Made by a program: the position numbers and the translations under genes. Shown here piece after piece: positions 24,570 to 33,691 of a stretch of DNA of 58,816 nt. Source of the DNA: an uncultured Bacteroidales bacterium (GTDB taxonomy: Bacteria > Bacteroidota > Bacteroidia > Bacteroidales > Muribaculaceae); assembly GCA_902792435.1 (NCBI GenBank), contig CADAZN010000011.1, forward strand, positions 1 to 58,816, read 5' to 3'. The notes beneath the pieces are model-generated. The model saw nothing but the letters and a program-made list of their open reading frames with translations, had not been told where the DNA came from and made no database searches. Numbering within the stretch: position 1 is the stretch's first letter; every line of letters starts with the position of its first letter.

Positions 24570-24673
24570 AAAGTAGTAAGCAATAAGTAAGAAGTAGCAA
24601 GTGACAAGTAGCAAGTAAAAAGTAGCAACTAGCAAGTAATAAGTAATAAGTAATAAGCAATAAGCAATAAGTA
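24570..24673. repeat. degenerate tandem repeat of AAGTAGC/AAGTAAT units
   Basis: About 100 bases made of 7-base units (aagtagc, aagtaat, aagcaat) in tandem with drift. It fills the gap between comF and the LysM gene. It has no coding sense and resembles slippage-expanded intergenic repeats seen elsewhere in the window. Confidence 0.8.
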
Positions 24674-24714
24674 TCTCTCACTCTCCCCTCTCACTATTTT
24701 AAAAAAATAAAGAC

Positions 24715-25914
24715 ATGAAACGATTCCTTACACTGACATTAACAATATTAGCCGTTGTGAGCGCAAGCGCAGCAACAGTGAAGAACGAGTATTTCTCGGT
24801 TACCACACCCGACGACAGCTGGTTTTTGACAAATGACGACGCTCTGAGACCCTATGGAGCAAGGGTTGATGTTGCAAGAATGGACGCTCGCGGTGCTACA
24901 CTCGAACTGGCACGCATCGACTATATTGAGGGCGCCTTTGATCCTCTTCTTTACCTCAACAACCAGGTGGTTGCCAAGAAAGACGTGTTTTGCCGATCGG
25001 CAAGCGACATCACTCAAGTGTATGAATCATATCTTGCAGGTCACACCACACAGTGCGTAAACTTCAAGAAGACTTCCAACAATTACAACTATGACTGCGA
25101 GGCGATGACCTTCAATGTGGGTTATGGCACCGTGCTCATTTTAACGGCCCACAGGAGTGGCTCTCCAAGCTTGATAAACCGAGTACTCGATGGCATCACG
25201 TTTAATGTTGACACCACTCCCATGACAACTGCGGCTCAATGTGTAAACGCCGCGAGCAAGGTGGTGGCGAAGCATCACCTACCCATAGGAAACAACGAGC
25301 ACCTGAGCGGTGTTGAGATGAGCAACGACTCGTCGACTGTTACCCTTAAAGTCACAGTTCCTTACATCACACGTGAAAGCGTGAATGTGCCGGCCTTTGT
25401 CATGACAAAGCGCGACGCTTGGTTCCAGCAAGCCCCTGAAGCGATGAAATTTAACCTATTGCTGAATAACATCACCCGGGAGCGCAAAAATTTGAAATAC
25501 CTGTATGTCGATACCAAGGGAAACGAGATAGGCACACTGCTTATCATGCCCGAAGAATATGAGTATGCCGAGCGCGAAAGAGCCGAACGCAAGCTGAGAG
25601 AAGCTGAGAAAAAGCAACAGGAGGAGTTGCGTGCGCAGCAAGAAGCCGAACGCGCAAGGCAAGAGGCTGAGCAAGAAAGAATCAAAGCCGAAAAAGCACG
25701 TCTAGAGGCAGCCAAAGCCGAAGAGGAGGCAAGGCAACGTGCCATTGAGGAGGCTCGCAGAGCCCCAATCACCCACGTTGTTCAGTCGGGTGAAAACCTA
25801 ACAAAAATCGCAAAGAAATATGGAGTGAAAATTGGCGACATCAAGAAAGCTAATCCCAATATCAACGTTGACCAAATCAAGATTGGTCAGAAACTCCAGA
25901 TAATACGCAATTAA
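24715..25914 (+). CDS. exported LysM-domain protein with a Glu/Ala/Arg coiled coil
   Basis: The product has 399 residues. A signal peptide (about 1-19, SASA) is followed by an N-terminal domain (about 20-280) with a PsbP/lipocalin-like look (VKNEYFSVTTPDDSWFL, LINRVLDGITFNV), then a long charged coiled coil (about 282-345, repeats of ERARQEAEQERIKAEKARLE in pieces) and one LysM domain (about 352-398, VVQSGENLTKIAKKYGVKIGDIKKANP). LysM binds peptidoglycan, so the protein is probably anchored to the wall with the coiled coil as spacer. The N-terminal domain has no function I can name. It converges on mfd, whose stop lies 3 bases away. Confidence 0.82.
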   Translation: MKRFLTLTLTILAVVSASAATVKNEYFSVTTPDDSWFLTNDDALRPYGARVDVARMDARGATLELARIDYIEGAFDPLLYLNNQVVAKKDVFCRSASDITQVYESYLAGHTTQCVNFKKTSNNYNYDCEAMTFNVGYGTVLILTAHRSGSPSLINRVLDGITFNVDTTPMTTAAQCVNAASKVVAKHHLPIGNNEHLSGVEMSNDSSTVTLKVTVPYITRESVNVPAFVMTKRDAWFQQAPEAMKFNLLLNNITRERKNLKYLYVDTKGNEIGTLLIMPEEYEYAERERAERKLREAEKKQQEELRAQQEAERARQEAEQERIKAEKARLEAAKAEEEARQRAIEEARRAPITHVVQSGENLTKIAKKYGVKIGDIKKANPNINVDQIKIGQKLQIIRN

Positions 25915-25916
25915 GA

Positions 25917-28900
25917 TTATACTGCTGGTAGAGAGGTAATGGTGCGCAGGATGTCAAGAGCCTGTAGCACTGTAGTAACGTCGGCGATAAGCATAGAGCG
26001 CTTACCGTTCTTCTCGCGCAGCTTACACCTCAACGGATTTTGCTGCAAGTAATTGAGCATGCGGCCAAATGCTGGCGACTGATAATAAGCCTTGTTCTCT
26101 TCGCCCACGAAGAATGCATACATCTGCCCCTTCATCAGGGCAATCTTCTCAATTCCTAAACGTCGCGCTGTGCGTCGCAACGGCACAATGCGTATCAGTT
26201 CTTTACCCACATCGGGAATCTCGCCAAATCGGTCACGCAGTCGCTCCTCGAAATCGTCGACATCGCGCTGGCTCTCCATGTTGTCGAGTTCGCGGTAAAG
26301 TGATATTCGTTCGTTTTCCTGTGGCACATAAGATGCAGGGAACATGAGTGTGAGATCGGTATCGATAACACAGTCGGCAGCAAATTCCGTCTCGTTATCA
26401 CCTCCTGCGGCAGCTTCTTCCTCCATCTGCTCCATGTAGGTGTCGGCGAACTCCTCGGTTTTCAATTCCAGCACCGCTTCCTTGAGAATCTTTTGATAGG
26501 TTTCAAATCCCAAGTCGGCGATAAAGCCGCTCTGCTCGGCACCCAGCAGATTACCCGCTCCGCGAATGTCAAGGTCTTGCATAGCGATGTGAATGCCTGC
26601 TCCCAAGTCGCTGAAACTCTCAATGGCCTGCAGTCGTCGCCTTGCTACCGAAGTGAGCGCCACACCAGGTGGCACAAGCAGGTAGCAGAATGCCTTGCGG
26701 CTGCTTCGTCCTACCCTACCCCTAAGCTGGTGCAAATCACTCAAACCGTAGTTCTGCGCATTATTGATAATGATAGTGTTCACATTTGGCATATCGATAC
26801 CACTCTCGATGATGGTGGTCGCCAGCAGCACGTCATAGTCGTGATTGGTGAAGTCGATGATGCGCTGTTCCAGCTGCTCGGGCGGCATCTGTCCGTGAGC
26901 AATCACCACTCTAGCGTCGGGCACCAATCGGTTAATCATTGCCTTGAGGTTGAACAACGGCTCAATGCGGTTGTTAACGAAGAATACCTGTCCGTTGCGC
27001 GAGAGCTCGAAGTTAATAGCCTCCTTTACCACATCGTCCTCAAGTGCGTTGATGCTGGTGAGAATGGGATATCGGTTGGCTGGAGGTGTGTTGATAGTGC
27101 TCAAGTCGCGCGCTCCCATGAGCGAGAATTGCAGCGTGCGTGGTATGGGCGTAGCACTCATTGTCAAAGTGTCGACGTTGACCTTGAGCTGCTTGAGTTT
27201 GTCCTTGACAGCAACTCCAAACTTTTGCTCCTCATCCACTACAAGCAGCCCCAAATCCTTGAATTTTACGGTCTTACCAATGAGTTTGTGAGTACCAATA
27301 ATGATATCAATTTTGCCCTCGGCGAGGTCGGCGATAATCTGCTTCACATCTTTGGGCTTGCGGGCACGACTAAGGTAATCGATGCGCACCGGGAAGTCCT
27401 TGAGACGCTCGGTAAACGTGTTATAATGCTGGAAAGCTAGCACGGTGGTGGGTACGAGCACGGCAGTTTGCTTGCCGTCGATAGCAGCCTTGAATGCTGC
27501 ACGAATCGCCACCTCGGTCTTACCAAATCCTACATCGCCACACACCAGCCTGTCCATAGGTTTGTCACGCTCCATGTCGGCCTTCACAGCCTGTGAGGCA
27601 CGCAGCTGGTCGGGTGTGTCCTCATAGATGAAAGATGCCTCGAGCTCCTGCTGCAAATAGCCGTCGGGGCTGAAAGCAAATCCCTTCTCTTCACGCCGCT
27701 GAGCATAGAGTTTGATGAGATCGCGCGCAATATCCTTAAGCCTTCCTTTAGTGCGGCTTTTGATGCGCTCCCACTTGCCAGTACCAAGCTTGCTAAGCTT
27801 AGGCGGCACACCTTCCTTGCCACGATATTTCGAGAGCTTGTGCAGAGCATGAATTGAGACAAAAATCACATCACCATTCAAGTAGGAGAGCTTGATCATC
27901 TCCTGCATAGTGCCGTTGATGTTGGTGCGCAGCAGTCCTTCAAACCGCCCGATTCCATGGTCCTCGTGCACAATGAAGTCGCCAGTCTCAATTTGATTCA
28001 ATTCCTTGAGCGATAAGGCGAGCTTGCCTGAACGTGCCCGCTCACTCCTGAGGTTATACTTGTGGAATCGGTCAAAAATCTGGTGGTCGGTGAAGACACA
28101 CATCTTGCGGTCGTCATCAACAAATCCCTCATGTAATGTCTTGTCGACAGGAGTAAACACTATATCGTCGTGCCTATCGTCAAAGATTACCTTCAGGCGC
28201 TGAATCTGTTTCTCGCTGTCACTTAAAATATAAATAGTGTAGCCGTTCTCAATGAAATGAGTGAACGACTCGCTTATCAGGTCGAAATTCTTGTGGAAGA
28301 TGCCCTGTGGCGTGCAATGGAGCGAAAGTTTTACATCTCCACGCGCCATGCTCTCGCCATAGTAGAACTCCAAGCGTCGCATCGCCTCAAGCGAAGCCAT
28401 AAACTGCGGCACGTCGACCACTTTGAGCATAGCGTCGTGGTCACATTCCTGAGCCTCAACAGCGCTATGGCTCAACGTCTCCTTGCCGATTGCCTCGATG
28501 CGCTGCTTGAGCCAGCTAATATCGCGCACCACCAACATCACATCGTCACCCACATAGTCGAGTAATGACACACCTGCGTCAACAGCCTGTGACGAGGTGT
28601 TGTTGATGATACTCACACTCTTGAGACGCTCCAGCGACAACTGAGTCTCGACATTGAATGTGCGCACACTATCGATTTCATCTCCAAAGAAATCAATGCG
28701 ATAAGGGTATTCATTACTAAAAGAGTAGACGTCGAGAATTGAGCCTCTCACCGAGAACTGACCAGGTTCGTAAACATAATCTATCTCTCGGAATCCTAAT
28801 TCACGAAGCTTGATAGCCACCGAGGTAAGGTCCACCTCATTACCCACTTCGAGTGTAATGGTGTCGTGCTCGATACTTTTGCGAGGAGCCACCTTCTCGG

Positions 28901-29297
28901 CAAGTGCCTCGGGATAAGACACCACCCATCGCAAGTTATGGTCGGTGTGCCAGCGGTTGAGCACCTCGGTGCGCAGAATTTCCTGTGGCGCGTCGACCTG
29001 TCCGTACTTGATGTCGCGCTTGTAGCCCGACGGAAACATTAGCACATTGCTCTCGCTGGTAAGTTGACACAAGTCGTGATAGATGTATCCAGCCTCGTCA
29101 AGGTCGTTGGCGATGATAAGATAAGGTCCCCGGTCAACTGGCAAAGCTGTAAAAAGTACTGAGGCAGCCGAGCCCGCCAGTCCATCGACCACCAATACAT
29201 GGTTTTTGCTATCACCCACCATTTTGGCGATAGACTTCTTGCGCGCTGTGGTAACAACCTGACTAGCGAGGTTCTGGAGAGTGATGAACGATGGCAT
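25917..29297 (-). CDS. mfd: transcription-repair coupling factor Mfd
   Basis: The product has 1126 residues, full length for the family. In order: UvrB-homology region (about 1-340), RNA-polymerase-interacting domain (about 440-510, GDFIVHEDHGIGRFEG), helicase motor (about 560-920) with Walker A GDVGFGKTEVA, DEEQ box VVDEEQKFG and QLRGRVGRS, and C-terminal TRCF domain (about 970-1100). Mfd removes stalled RNA polymerase and recruits UvrA for strand-specific repair. The N-terminal region keeps the family fold but its own Walker A is not evident, as usual for Mfd. The S41 peptidase gene lies 4 bases upstream on the same strand. Confidence 0.97.
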   Translation of the reverse strand: MPSFITLQNLASQVVTTARKKSIAKMVGDSKNHVLVVDGLAGSAASVLFTALPVDRGPYLIIANDLDEAGYIYHDLCQLTSESNVLMFPSGYKRDIKYGQVDAPQEILRTEVLNRWHTDHNLRWVVSYPEALAEKVAPRKSIEHDTITLEVGNEVDLTSVAIKLRELGFREIDYVYEPGQFSVRGSILDVYSFSNEYPYRIDFFGDEIDSVRTFNVETQLSLERLKSVSIINNTSSQAVDAGVSLLDYVGDDVMLVVRDISWLKQRIEAIGKETLSHSAVEAQECDHDAMLKVVDVPQFMASLEAMRRLEFYYGESMARGDVKLSLHCTPQGIFHKNFDLISESFTHFIENGYTIYILSDSEKQIQRLKVIFDDRHDDIVFTPVDKTLHEGFVDDDRKMCVFTDHQIFDRFHKYNLRSERARSGKLALSLKELNQIETGDFIVHEDHGIGRFEGLLRTNINGTMQEMIKLSYLNGDVIFVSIHALHKLSKYRGKEGVPPKLSKLGTGKWERIKSRTKGRLKDIARDLIKLYAQRREEKGFAFSPDGYLQQELEASFIYEDTPDQLRASQAVKADMERDKPMDRLVCGDVGFGKTEVAIRAAFKAAIDGKQTAVLVPTTVLAFQHYNTFTERLKDFPVRIDYLSRARKPKDVKQIIADLAEGKIDIIIGTHKLIGKTVKFKDLGLLVVDEEQKFGVAVKDKLKQLKVNVDTLTMSATPIPRTLQFSLMGARDLSTINTPPANRYPILTSINALEDDVVKEAINFELSRNGQVFFVNNRIEPLFNLKAMINRLVPDARVVIAHGQMPPEQLEQRIIDFTNHDYDVLLATTIIESGIDMPNVNTIIINNAQNYGLSDLHQLRGRVGRSSRKAFCYLLVPPGVALTSVARRRLQAIESFSDLGAGIHIAMQDLDIRGAGNLLGAEQSGFIADLGFETYQKILKEAVLELKTEEFADTYMEQMEEEAAAGGDNETEFAADCVIDTDLTLMFPASYVPQENERISLYRELDNMESQRDVDDFEERLRDRFGEIPDVGKELIRIVPLRRTARRLGIEKIALMKGQMYAFFVGEENKAYYQSPAFGRMLNYLQQNPLRCKLREKNGKRSMLIADVTTVLQALDILRTITSLPAV

Positions 29298-29301
29298 GAA
29301 T

Positions 29302-31029
29302 TTACTTGCGCGATTTTTTCTTCTTAGCTTGCGATTTAGGTTGCTCAGCCTTCTTGACCGAAGCTATGTTGAGAATCTTCTCATATTCACCTGGAGTGTT
29401 AAAGATCTCGCTGGCACGATTTGTTACCTTATCCAGTTTCAGGGCATAAATCATCTGCCCCTTCTGATAGTAGTAACCCTTAATGATTTCCTTGGCGAGA
29501 ATTTTCTCCAGGTCGCTTCGATGAATGTCGAGATCCTTGTCGAGGTCATGCTTGAGAAGCTTCTCCAAGCGGTCAAACTCAGCACGTGTCTCATCGTTGA
29601 GATATCCCTCGGCCTCGGCAGTTTTCTTTAGCGATGCGAAACTAGTTTCACACACCTTGTCATACTCAAACTTATTGGGGTCAATAAAAGCCTTGAAGTC
29701 GTTGAAAATCTCATCAGTTATAGTGAACTCATTAGGTGCGGGAATGGTGGGATGCTCCGAAGCATATTTCACAGCATAGTCAAATGCCCATCCATCGCGC
29801 ACAACGTTATAGGCCAGGCGGCTTGCTTGAGTGGGCTCAATCTTGATGTCGGGAGTGATGCCCACTCCGCTAGTTACCTCTCTACCATTCGCTGTGTAAT
29901 ACTTCTGTCCTGTGCTGTCGGCACTATGAATGGGAGTGCCATCACCATTGCGCTTGGAGTAGTCAATTTCTTGAATCAACCTGCCACTAGGGATGTAGTA
30001 TTTTGACACTGTAACCTTGAAAAGCGCATCATAAGGAAGCTGGCGAGTTGCCTGCACGAGTCCCTTTCCAAACGAACGTGTGCCAAGGACAACAGCACGG
30101 TCCAAGTCTTGTAGCGCTCCAGCAGTTATCTCGGCCGCCGATGCCGTTCCACCATCGATGAGCACAGCTAGAGGAATGCTAGTGTCAACAGGCTCATCGG
30201 TTGTCTTGTAGGTGCGTTCCTGCTGCTTGGTCTTGCCGCGAGTTTGCAGCACCTGTGTGCCTTTAGGCACAAAAAGCCCCACAAGCTGGATGGCGCTCTC
30301 AAGCAGACCGCCGCCATTGCCTCTCAAGTCGAGTACAATATTCTTAACAGCTGGATTCTTCTTGAGCTCCAGCAGAGCGTTCTTTACGTTAGCAGCTGAA
30401 TGCTCGTTGTATGTTTCGAGAGCAATGTATCCAATGTTGCCGTGAGTCAAACCATAGTAGCTCACAGGGTCAACCTTAATCTTCTCTCGAGTGATAGTGA
30501 AAGTCTTGATACTGTCGGGGTCATACTTGCGTGCGATAGTAAGAGTTAGCTGCGTGCTCGCCTGCCCCTTTAGGCGCTTGCTCACCTCATCGCTTGCCCA
30601 TCCTTTCACCGAGTCACCATCAATCATGATGATGCGGTCGCCAGGTTTCAGCCCCGCCTTGGCAGCTGGACTATCTTCGTAAGGCTCGCTGATGTAGACA
30701 TTGCCGTTTCTCTCATAGATATAGGAGCCAATACCTCCGTATTCACCCGTTGATATTACCATGAAATCATCACGATTGGTTGCTGGGATGTACTCGGTGT
30801 AAGGGTCAACATCATCAAGCATGGCATTGATAGCCGTTTCCATCGACTTGTCGATATCAAGACTATCAACATAAAACATGTTGAGTTCCTTAAAGAGACT
30901 GTTGAAAATATCAAGGTTGCGCGCGATGCGAGTATCGCGGCTATTGTCGCCCGTTTGTGCAAGAGTGCCATTAAAAGCAGTGGCTACTGCTAAGAAAAAA
31001 GCAAATAGGAAAAAGACTTTTTTATTCAT
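29302..31029 (-). CDS. exported S41 (CtpA/Prc-type) peptidase with PDZ domain
   Basis: The product has 575 residues with a signal peptide at about 1-24. The PDZ domain is at about 85-165 (GGIGSYIYERNGNVYI, AAKAGLKPGDRIIMIDGDSV). The S41 catalytic core (about 190-370) shows the Ser nucleophile in GGTASAAEI and its Lys partner in SFGKGLVQ. The C-terminal domain is helical, ending in a Lys/Arg-rich tail (KSQAKKKKSRK). C-terminal processing peptidases cut at exposed C-terminal tails in the periplasm. It lies directly upstream of mfd (4-base gap) and shares its transcript. Substrates are unknown. Confidence 0.93.
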   Translation of the reverse strand: MNKKVFFLFAFFLAVATAFNGTLAQTGDNSRDTRIARNLDIFNSLFKELNMFYVDSLDIDKSMETAINAMLDDVDPYTEYIPATNRDDFMVISTGEYGGIGSYIYERNGNVYISEPYEDSPAAKAGLKPGDRIIMIDGDSVKGWASDEVSKRLKGQASTQLTLTIARKYDPDSIKTFTITREKIKVDPVSYYGLTHGNIGYIALETYNEHSAANVKNALLELKKNPAVKNIVLDLRGNGGGLLESAIQLVGLFVPKGTQVLQTRGKTKQQERTYKTTDEPVDTSIPLAVLIDGGTASAAEITAGALQDLDRAVVLGTRSFGKGLVQATRQLPYDALFKVTVSKYYIPSGRLIQEIDYSKRNGDGTPIHSADSTGQKYYTANGREVTSGVGITPDIKIEPTQASRLAYNVVRDGWAFDYAVKYASEHPTIPAPNEFTITDEIFNDFKAFIDPNKFEYDKVCETSFASLKKTAEAEGYLNDETRAEFDRLEKLLKHDLDKDLDIHRSDLEKILAKEIIKGYYYQKGQMIYALKLDKVTNRASEIFNTPGEYEKILNIASVKKAEQPKSQAKKKKSRK

Positions 31030-31157
31030 TTTGATATATACTGTACAATAGAAGTGAAATTAGAGTGCTAAAGTAATACATATAGTTGAATTAGCCGCCG
31101 AAAAAGCTCTTAAAAAACCCTTAATTGACGTTTTTTTTAAATATTTTGGCAAAAAGT

Positions 31158-31189
31158 GTTGCACAATTAAAAATTTGGATGTAATTTTG
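31158..31189 (+). promoter_or_regulatory. promoter of the tRNA-Asn pair
   Basis: GTTG at 31158-31161 and TAATTTTG at 31182-31189 are 20 bases apart. Transcription should begin near 31197, about 24 bases before the first tRNA. Confidence 0.7.
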
Positions 31190-31220
31190 CACCGCAATTC
31201 TCGAAACGAGGATTTTTATT

Positions 31221-31294
31221 GCTTCAATAGCTCAGTTGGTTAGAGCACCTGACTGTTAATCAGGGGGTCGTTGGTTCAAGTCCATCTTGAAGCG
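31221..31294 (+). tRNA. tRNA-Asn (anticodon GTT), copy 1
   Basis: The 74-base cloverleaf has acceptor stem GCTTCAA/TTGAAGC, D arm GCTC...GAGC, anticodon stem CCTGA/TCAGG with loop CTGTTAA, discriminator G and no encoded CCA. The T stem GTTGG/CCATC has a T-T mismatch at its second pair. The sequence is identical to copy 2. Confidence 0.95.
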
Positions 31295-31334
31295 CAATTT
31301 TTTCATAATTGGATAATTTTTAGGGTTAAACGAA

Positions 31335-31408
31335 GCTTCAATAGCTCAGTTGGTTAGAGCACCTGACTGTTAATCAGGGGGTCGTTGGTTCAAGTCCATC
31401 TTGAAGCG
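31335..31408 (+). tRNA. tRNA-Asn (anticodon GTT), copy 2
   Basis: Identical over all 74 bases to the gene at 31221-31294, including the T-T mismatch in the T stem. The two are separated by 40 bases and are probably cut from one transcript that ends at the hairpin at 31410-31443. Confidence 0.95.
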
Positions 31409-31409
31409 C

Positions 31410-31443
31410 ATTAGGGCAGAGGTCGCAAGACTCCTGCCCTAAT
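31410..31443. terminator. terminator after the tRNA pair
   Basis: A 10-base-pair stem (ATTAGGGCAG at 31410-31419 with CTGCCCTAAT at 31434-31443) is followed by TGTTTTATT. It also faces the minus-strand Nudix gene ending at 31480. Confidence 0.8.
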
Positions 31444-31479
31444 TGTTTTATTCCCAAAAGGAATCAATATTTCTACTGA

Positions 31480-31878
31480 CTATTTATTCTCGGATTTCAA
31501 AAGCTCCTCCTCAAGTTGAGGGATAATGACCTTGTCGGCAGGAAGCCAGTTGATAGAGTTCAGATTCTCCCTCGTGAGCCATCGCGCAGCTTGATGCTCA
31601 CGCAATGTGAGCTGCCCCTTGCCAATGTGGCACAGGTAACACAACATCGAGAGGTGGAACTTGGGGTAATCCCATTCCACAGTAGTGATGAGCTTTTCCA
31701 CCACAACTGTGGTGTCAAGTTCCTCTTGGATTTCCCTAACCAGCGCTTGCTCGGGCGTCTCGCCCTGCTCTATTTTGCCTCCTGGGAACTCCCAGCCCCC
31801 CTTCATGTCGCCATATCCTCGCTGCGTTGCGAAGATGCGGTTGTAATTGTCGTGTATTATTGCTGCCACTACTCGCAT
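31480..31878 (-). CDS. mutT: Nudix hydrolase, MutT-like
   Basis: The product has 132 residues. The Nudix box is complete: GGKIEQGETPEQALVREIQEEL (about 34-55; Gly, Glu, Arg-Glu and Glu-Glu in register, read here in two overlapping parts). Opening residues VVAAIIHDN and FPGGKIE match the MutT / CTP pyrophosphohydrolase group, which cleans oxidised or unwanted nucleotides. The exact substrate is not readable. It lies 4 bases downstream of the LtaS-like gene on the same strand. Confidence 0.9.
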   Translation of the reverse strand: MRVVAAIIHDNYNRIFATQRGYGDMKGGWEFPGGKIEQGETPEQALVREIQEELDTTVVVEKLITTVEWDYPKFHLSMLCYLCHIGKGQLTLREHQAARWLTRENLNSINWLPADKVIIPQLEEELLKSENK

Positions 31879-31882
31879 AAGC

Positions 31883-33664
31883 CTATTTCTTCTTAAACCA
31901 ATTGGCGCGGATTAGAGTATTGCTAACGTCCCATGACTGCTGCTGTGACGGCAACAATGGCGAGTTGCCACGAACCTCGTCGGGCGATATTGCCACCGAG
32001 GTGATGTCGTTTCGCAGCAAGCTGTGCCCTAGCCCTTTCCAGGTGTAATCGTTTAGCCCCATCACGTCAAGTATTGTTGGATACACATCGATTTGCCCTA
32101 CAGGGCCTTTTATTTGAGCTCCCTGCTTGGCGTTGAGAACAATTAATACACATTCATCTCCGTTGCGACTAAGTGCCGGCCTACCCTTGGGGTCATCATC
32201 GACTGGCTCACTGTGATCGCTAGCGATGACAAACACACACTTGTCATAGAGCCCACACTTCTTCATATTGTCGAGAAACGCAGCCAGCTGCGTGTCGAAA
32301 TAGTGCGTTTTCTCCAAATAGTTGCGCACTGAAGGCGTGTATTGCTTGCTGCTAGAAATCCATGTAGCAGGCTTAAAGACGTCATTGTAAGGGCTATGCA
32401 TAACCCCAGTGAATAGCTGGGCCACAAAATTCTTGCGAAGTTTAGGAAGATACTGAACGGCTTGCTCCATAATCACCTTGTCACTATGCCAGTCATTGGC
32501 CTCGAGCTGGTCGAAGAGCTCCGACTGATGCATGAGAGTGTCGAATCCATAACCTTGGGACATAGCCTCAACGTTCCACAAGCCTCCTTCGTCGCCACAA
32601 ATTTCTACCGATTGATATCCACGCTTCTTGAGAGCACGCGTAATGCTTGGGAATGAGCGGTCGCTGAACTCCATAGCAACCGACTTGTCGAGCAAGGGCA
32701 ACAAGCCAGTTTGATACATAAATTTACCATCGCTAGAGCGTCCGTTCTTGGCTTGGGTTATAACGTTTAGGCACACAATGTTAGCTGTGTCGGCAGCGAG
32801 CGCATTTAATGTGGGAGTCACCTCTTGCCCGTCAATCTTGAGATTTACCGCCCATGCATTGAGCGATTCAACCATAATGAAGATGAGGTTAGGCCGCTCG
32901 ATGCCAGTGGCAAAAGAGTTGTCGGTGTAGGTGTAACATTGCTGCGATATAAAACCCTGGGCCCGTTTAATATCTTCATCGCTCACTCTAGAGTTGAAGT
33001 TGCTGAGGAAGCAGTAAAAAGCATAACTCATAACGCCATTGTGCTTAACATAGTTGAGGTGCCTACCTCCCAGGTTGGAGTAATAGGTTTTAAATGTATC
33101 TTCAAGATCTCTATAATTATCTCTATAAGTGAAAAAAATGCAAGTTGTGATTGTCAACCTAATAACCACAAAAACAACAATGCTCAGCAGCAACATCCAC
33201 CAGTGACGCTTTGGTTTAGAATCAGTTTCCCTGCGTCGCAGAACAAACCAGTTGTAACAATGAAGAGCTAGCGGTAACAGTAGCAAGAATAATGTTTTCT
33301 TTGTCACAGCCCCCAATGTGCTCTTGATGAGAGTGCCCGAGACGTTCTGTACTAGCAGGAACGAGGAGAATGGCATCACGTCGCGATAGGTGGGATAATA
33401 GAGCAACTGTGCCACGCTCCATAGTGTTGCTAGCCACAGGATGATAAAAGTGTAGGTGCGACGATGCTTTATCACCCAGCATGGCGCCATGAGCAATATG
33501 GCGTCGGCAAGCGAGTTGAAAAACAGCTCCGGCCAAATTGAACCCAATCGCGTCTTATCAGTGATGGCAATGTCAACGATGAAGAAATCAGTAATAAGAA
33601 TCACTACCGCAAACAAGAAAAACGCAGCAGTCAGTAGGTCGAAATTTCGTTTTTTAATATTCAT
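31883..33664 (-). CDS. LtaS/sulfatase-superfamily membrane transferase
   Basis: The product has 593 residues: five membrane segments in the first 190 residues, then an extracytoplasmic alkaline-phosphatase-fold domain (about 250-570). Compared with lipoteichoic acid synthase, the metal-ligand Glu appears in MVESLNAW, and the nucleophile region reads GRSSDGKF, with Ser where LtaS has Thr; the late metal site is ASDHSEPVDD. In Gram-negatives such proteins add phosphoglycerol or phosphoethanolamine to glycans or lipid A. Which of these applies is not evident. It is upstream of the Nudix gene with a 4-base gap. Confidence 0.85.
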   Translation of the reverse strand: MNIKKRNFDLLTAAFFLFAVVILITDFFIVDIAITDKTRLGSIWPELFFNSLADAILLMAPCWVIKHRRTYTFIILWLATLWSVAQLLYYPTYRDVMPFSSFLLVQNVSGTLIKSTLGAVTKKTLFLLLLPLALHCYNWFVLRRRETDSKPKRHWWMLLLSIVVFVVIRLTITTCIFFTYRDNYRDLEDTFKTYYSNLGGRHLNYVKHNGVMSYAFYCFLSNFNSRVSDEDIKRAQGFISQQCYTYTDNSFATGIERPNLIFIMVESLNAWAVNLKIDGQEVTPTLNALAADTANIVCLNVITQAKNGRSSDGKFMYQTGLLPLLDKSVAMEFSDRSFPSITRALKKRGYQSVEICGDEGGLWNVEAMSQGYGFDTLMHQSELFDQLEANDWHSDKVIMEQAVQYLPKLRKNFVAQLFTGVMHSPYNDVFKPATWISSSKQYTPSVRNYLEKTHYFDTQLAAFLDNMKKCGLYDKCVFVIASDHSEPVDDDPKGRPALSRNGDECVLIVLNAKQGAQIKGPVGQIDVYPTILDVMGLNDYTWKGLGHSLLRNDITSVAISPDEVRGNSPLLPSQQQSWDVSNTLIRANWFKKK

Positions 33665-33691
33665 GGCAATAAGCCGTTGAGGATAGTGATT

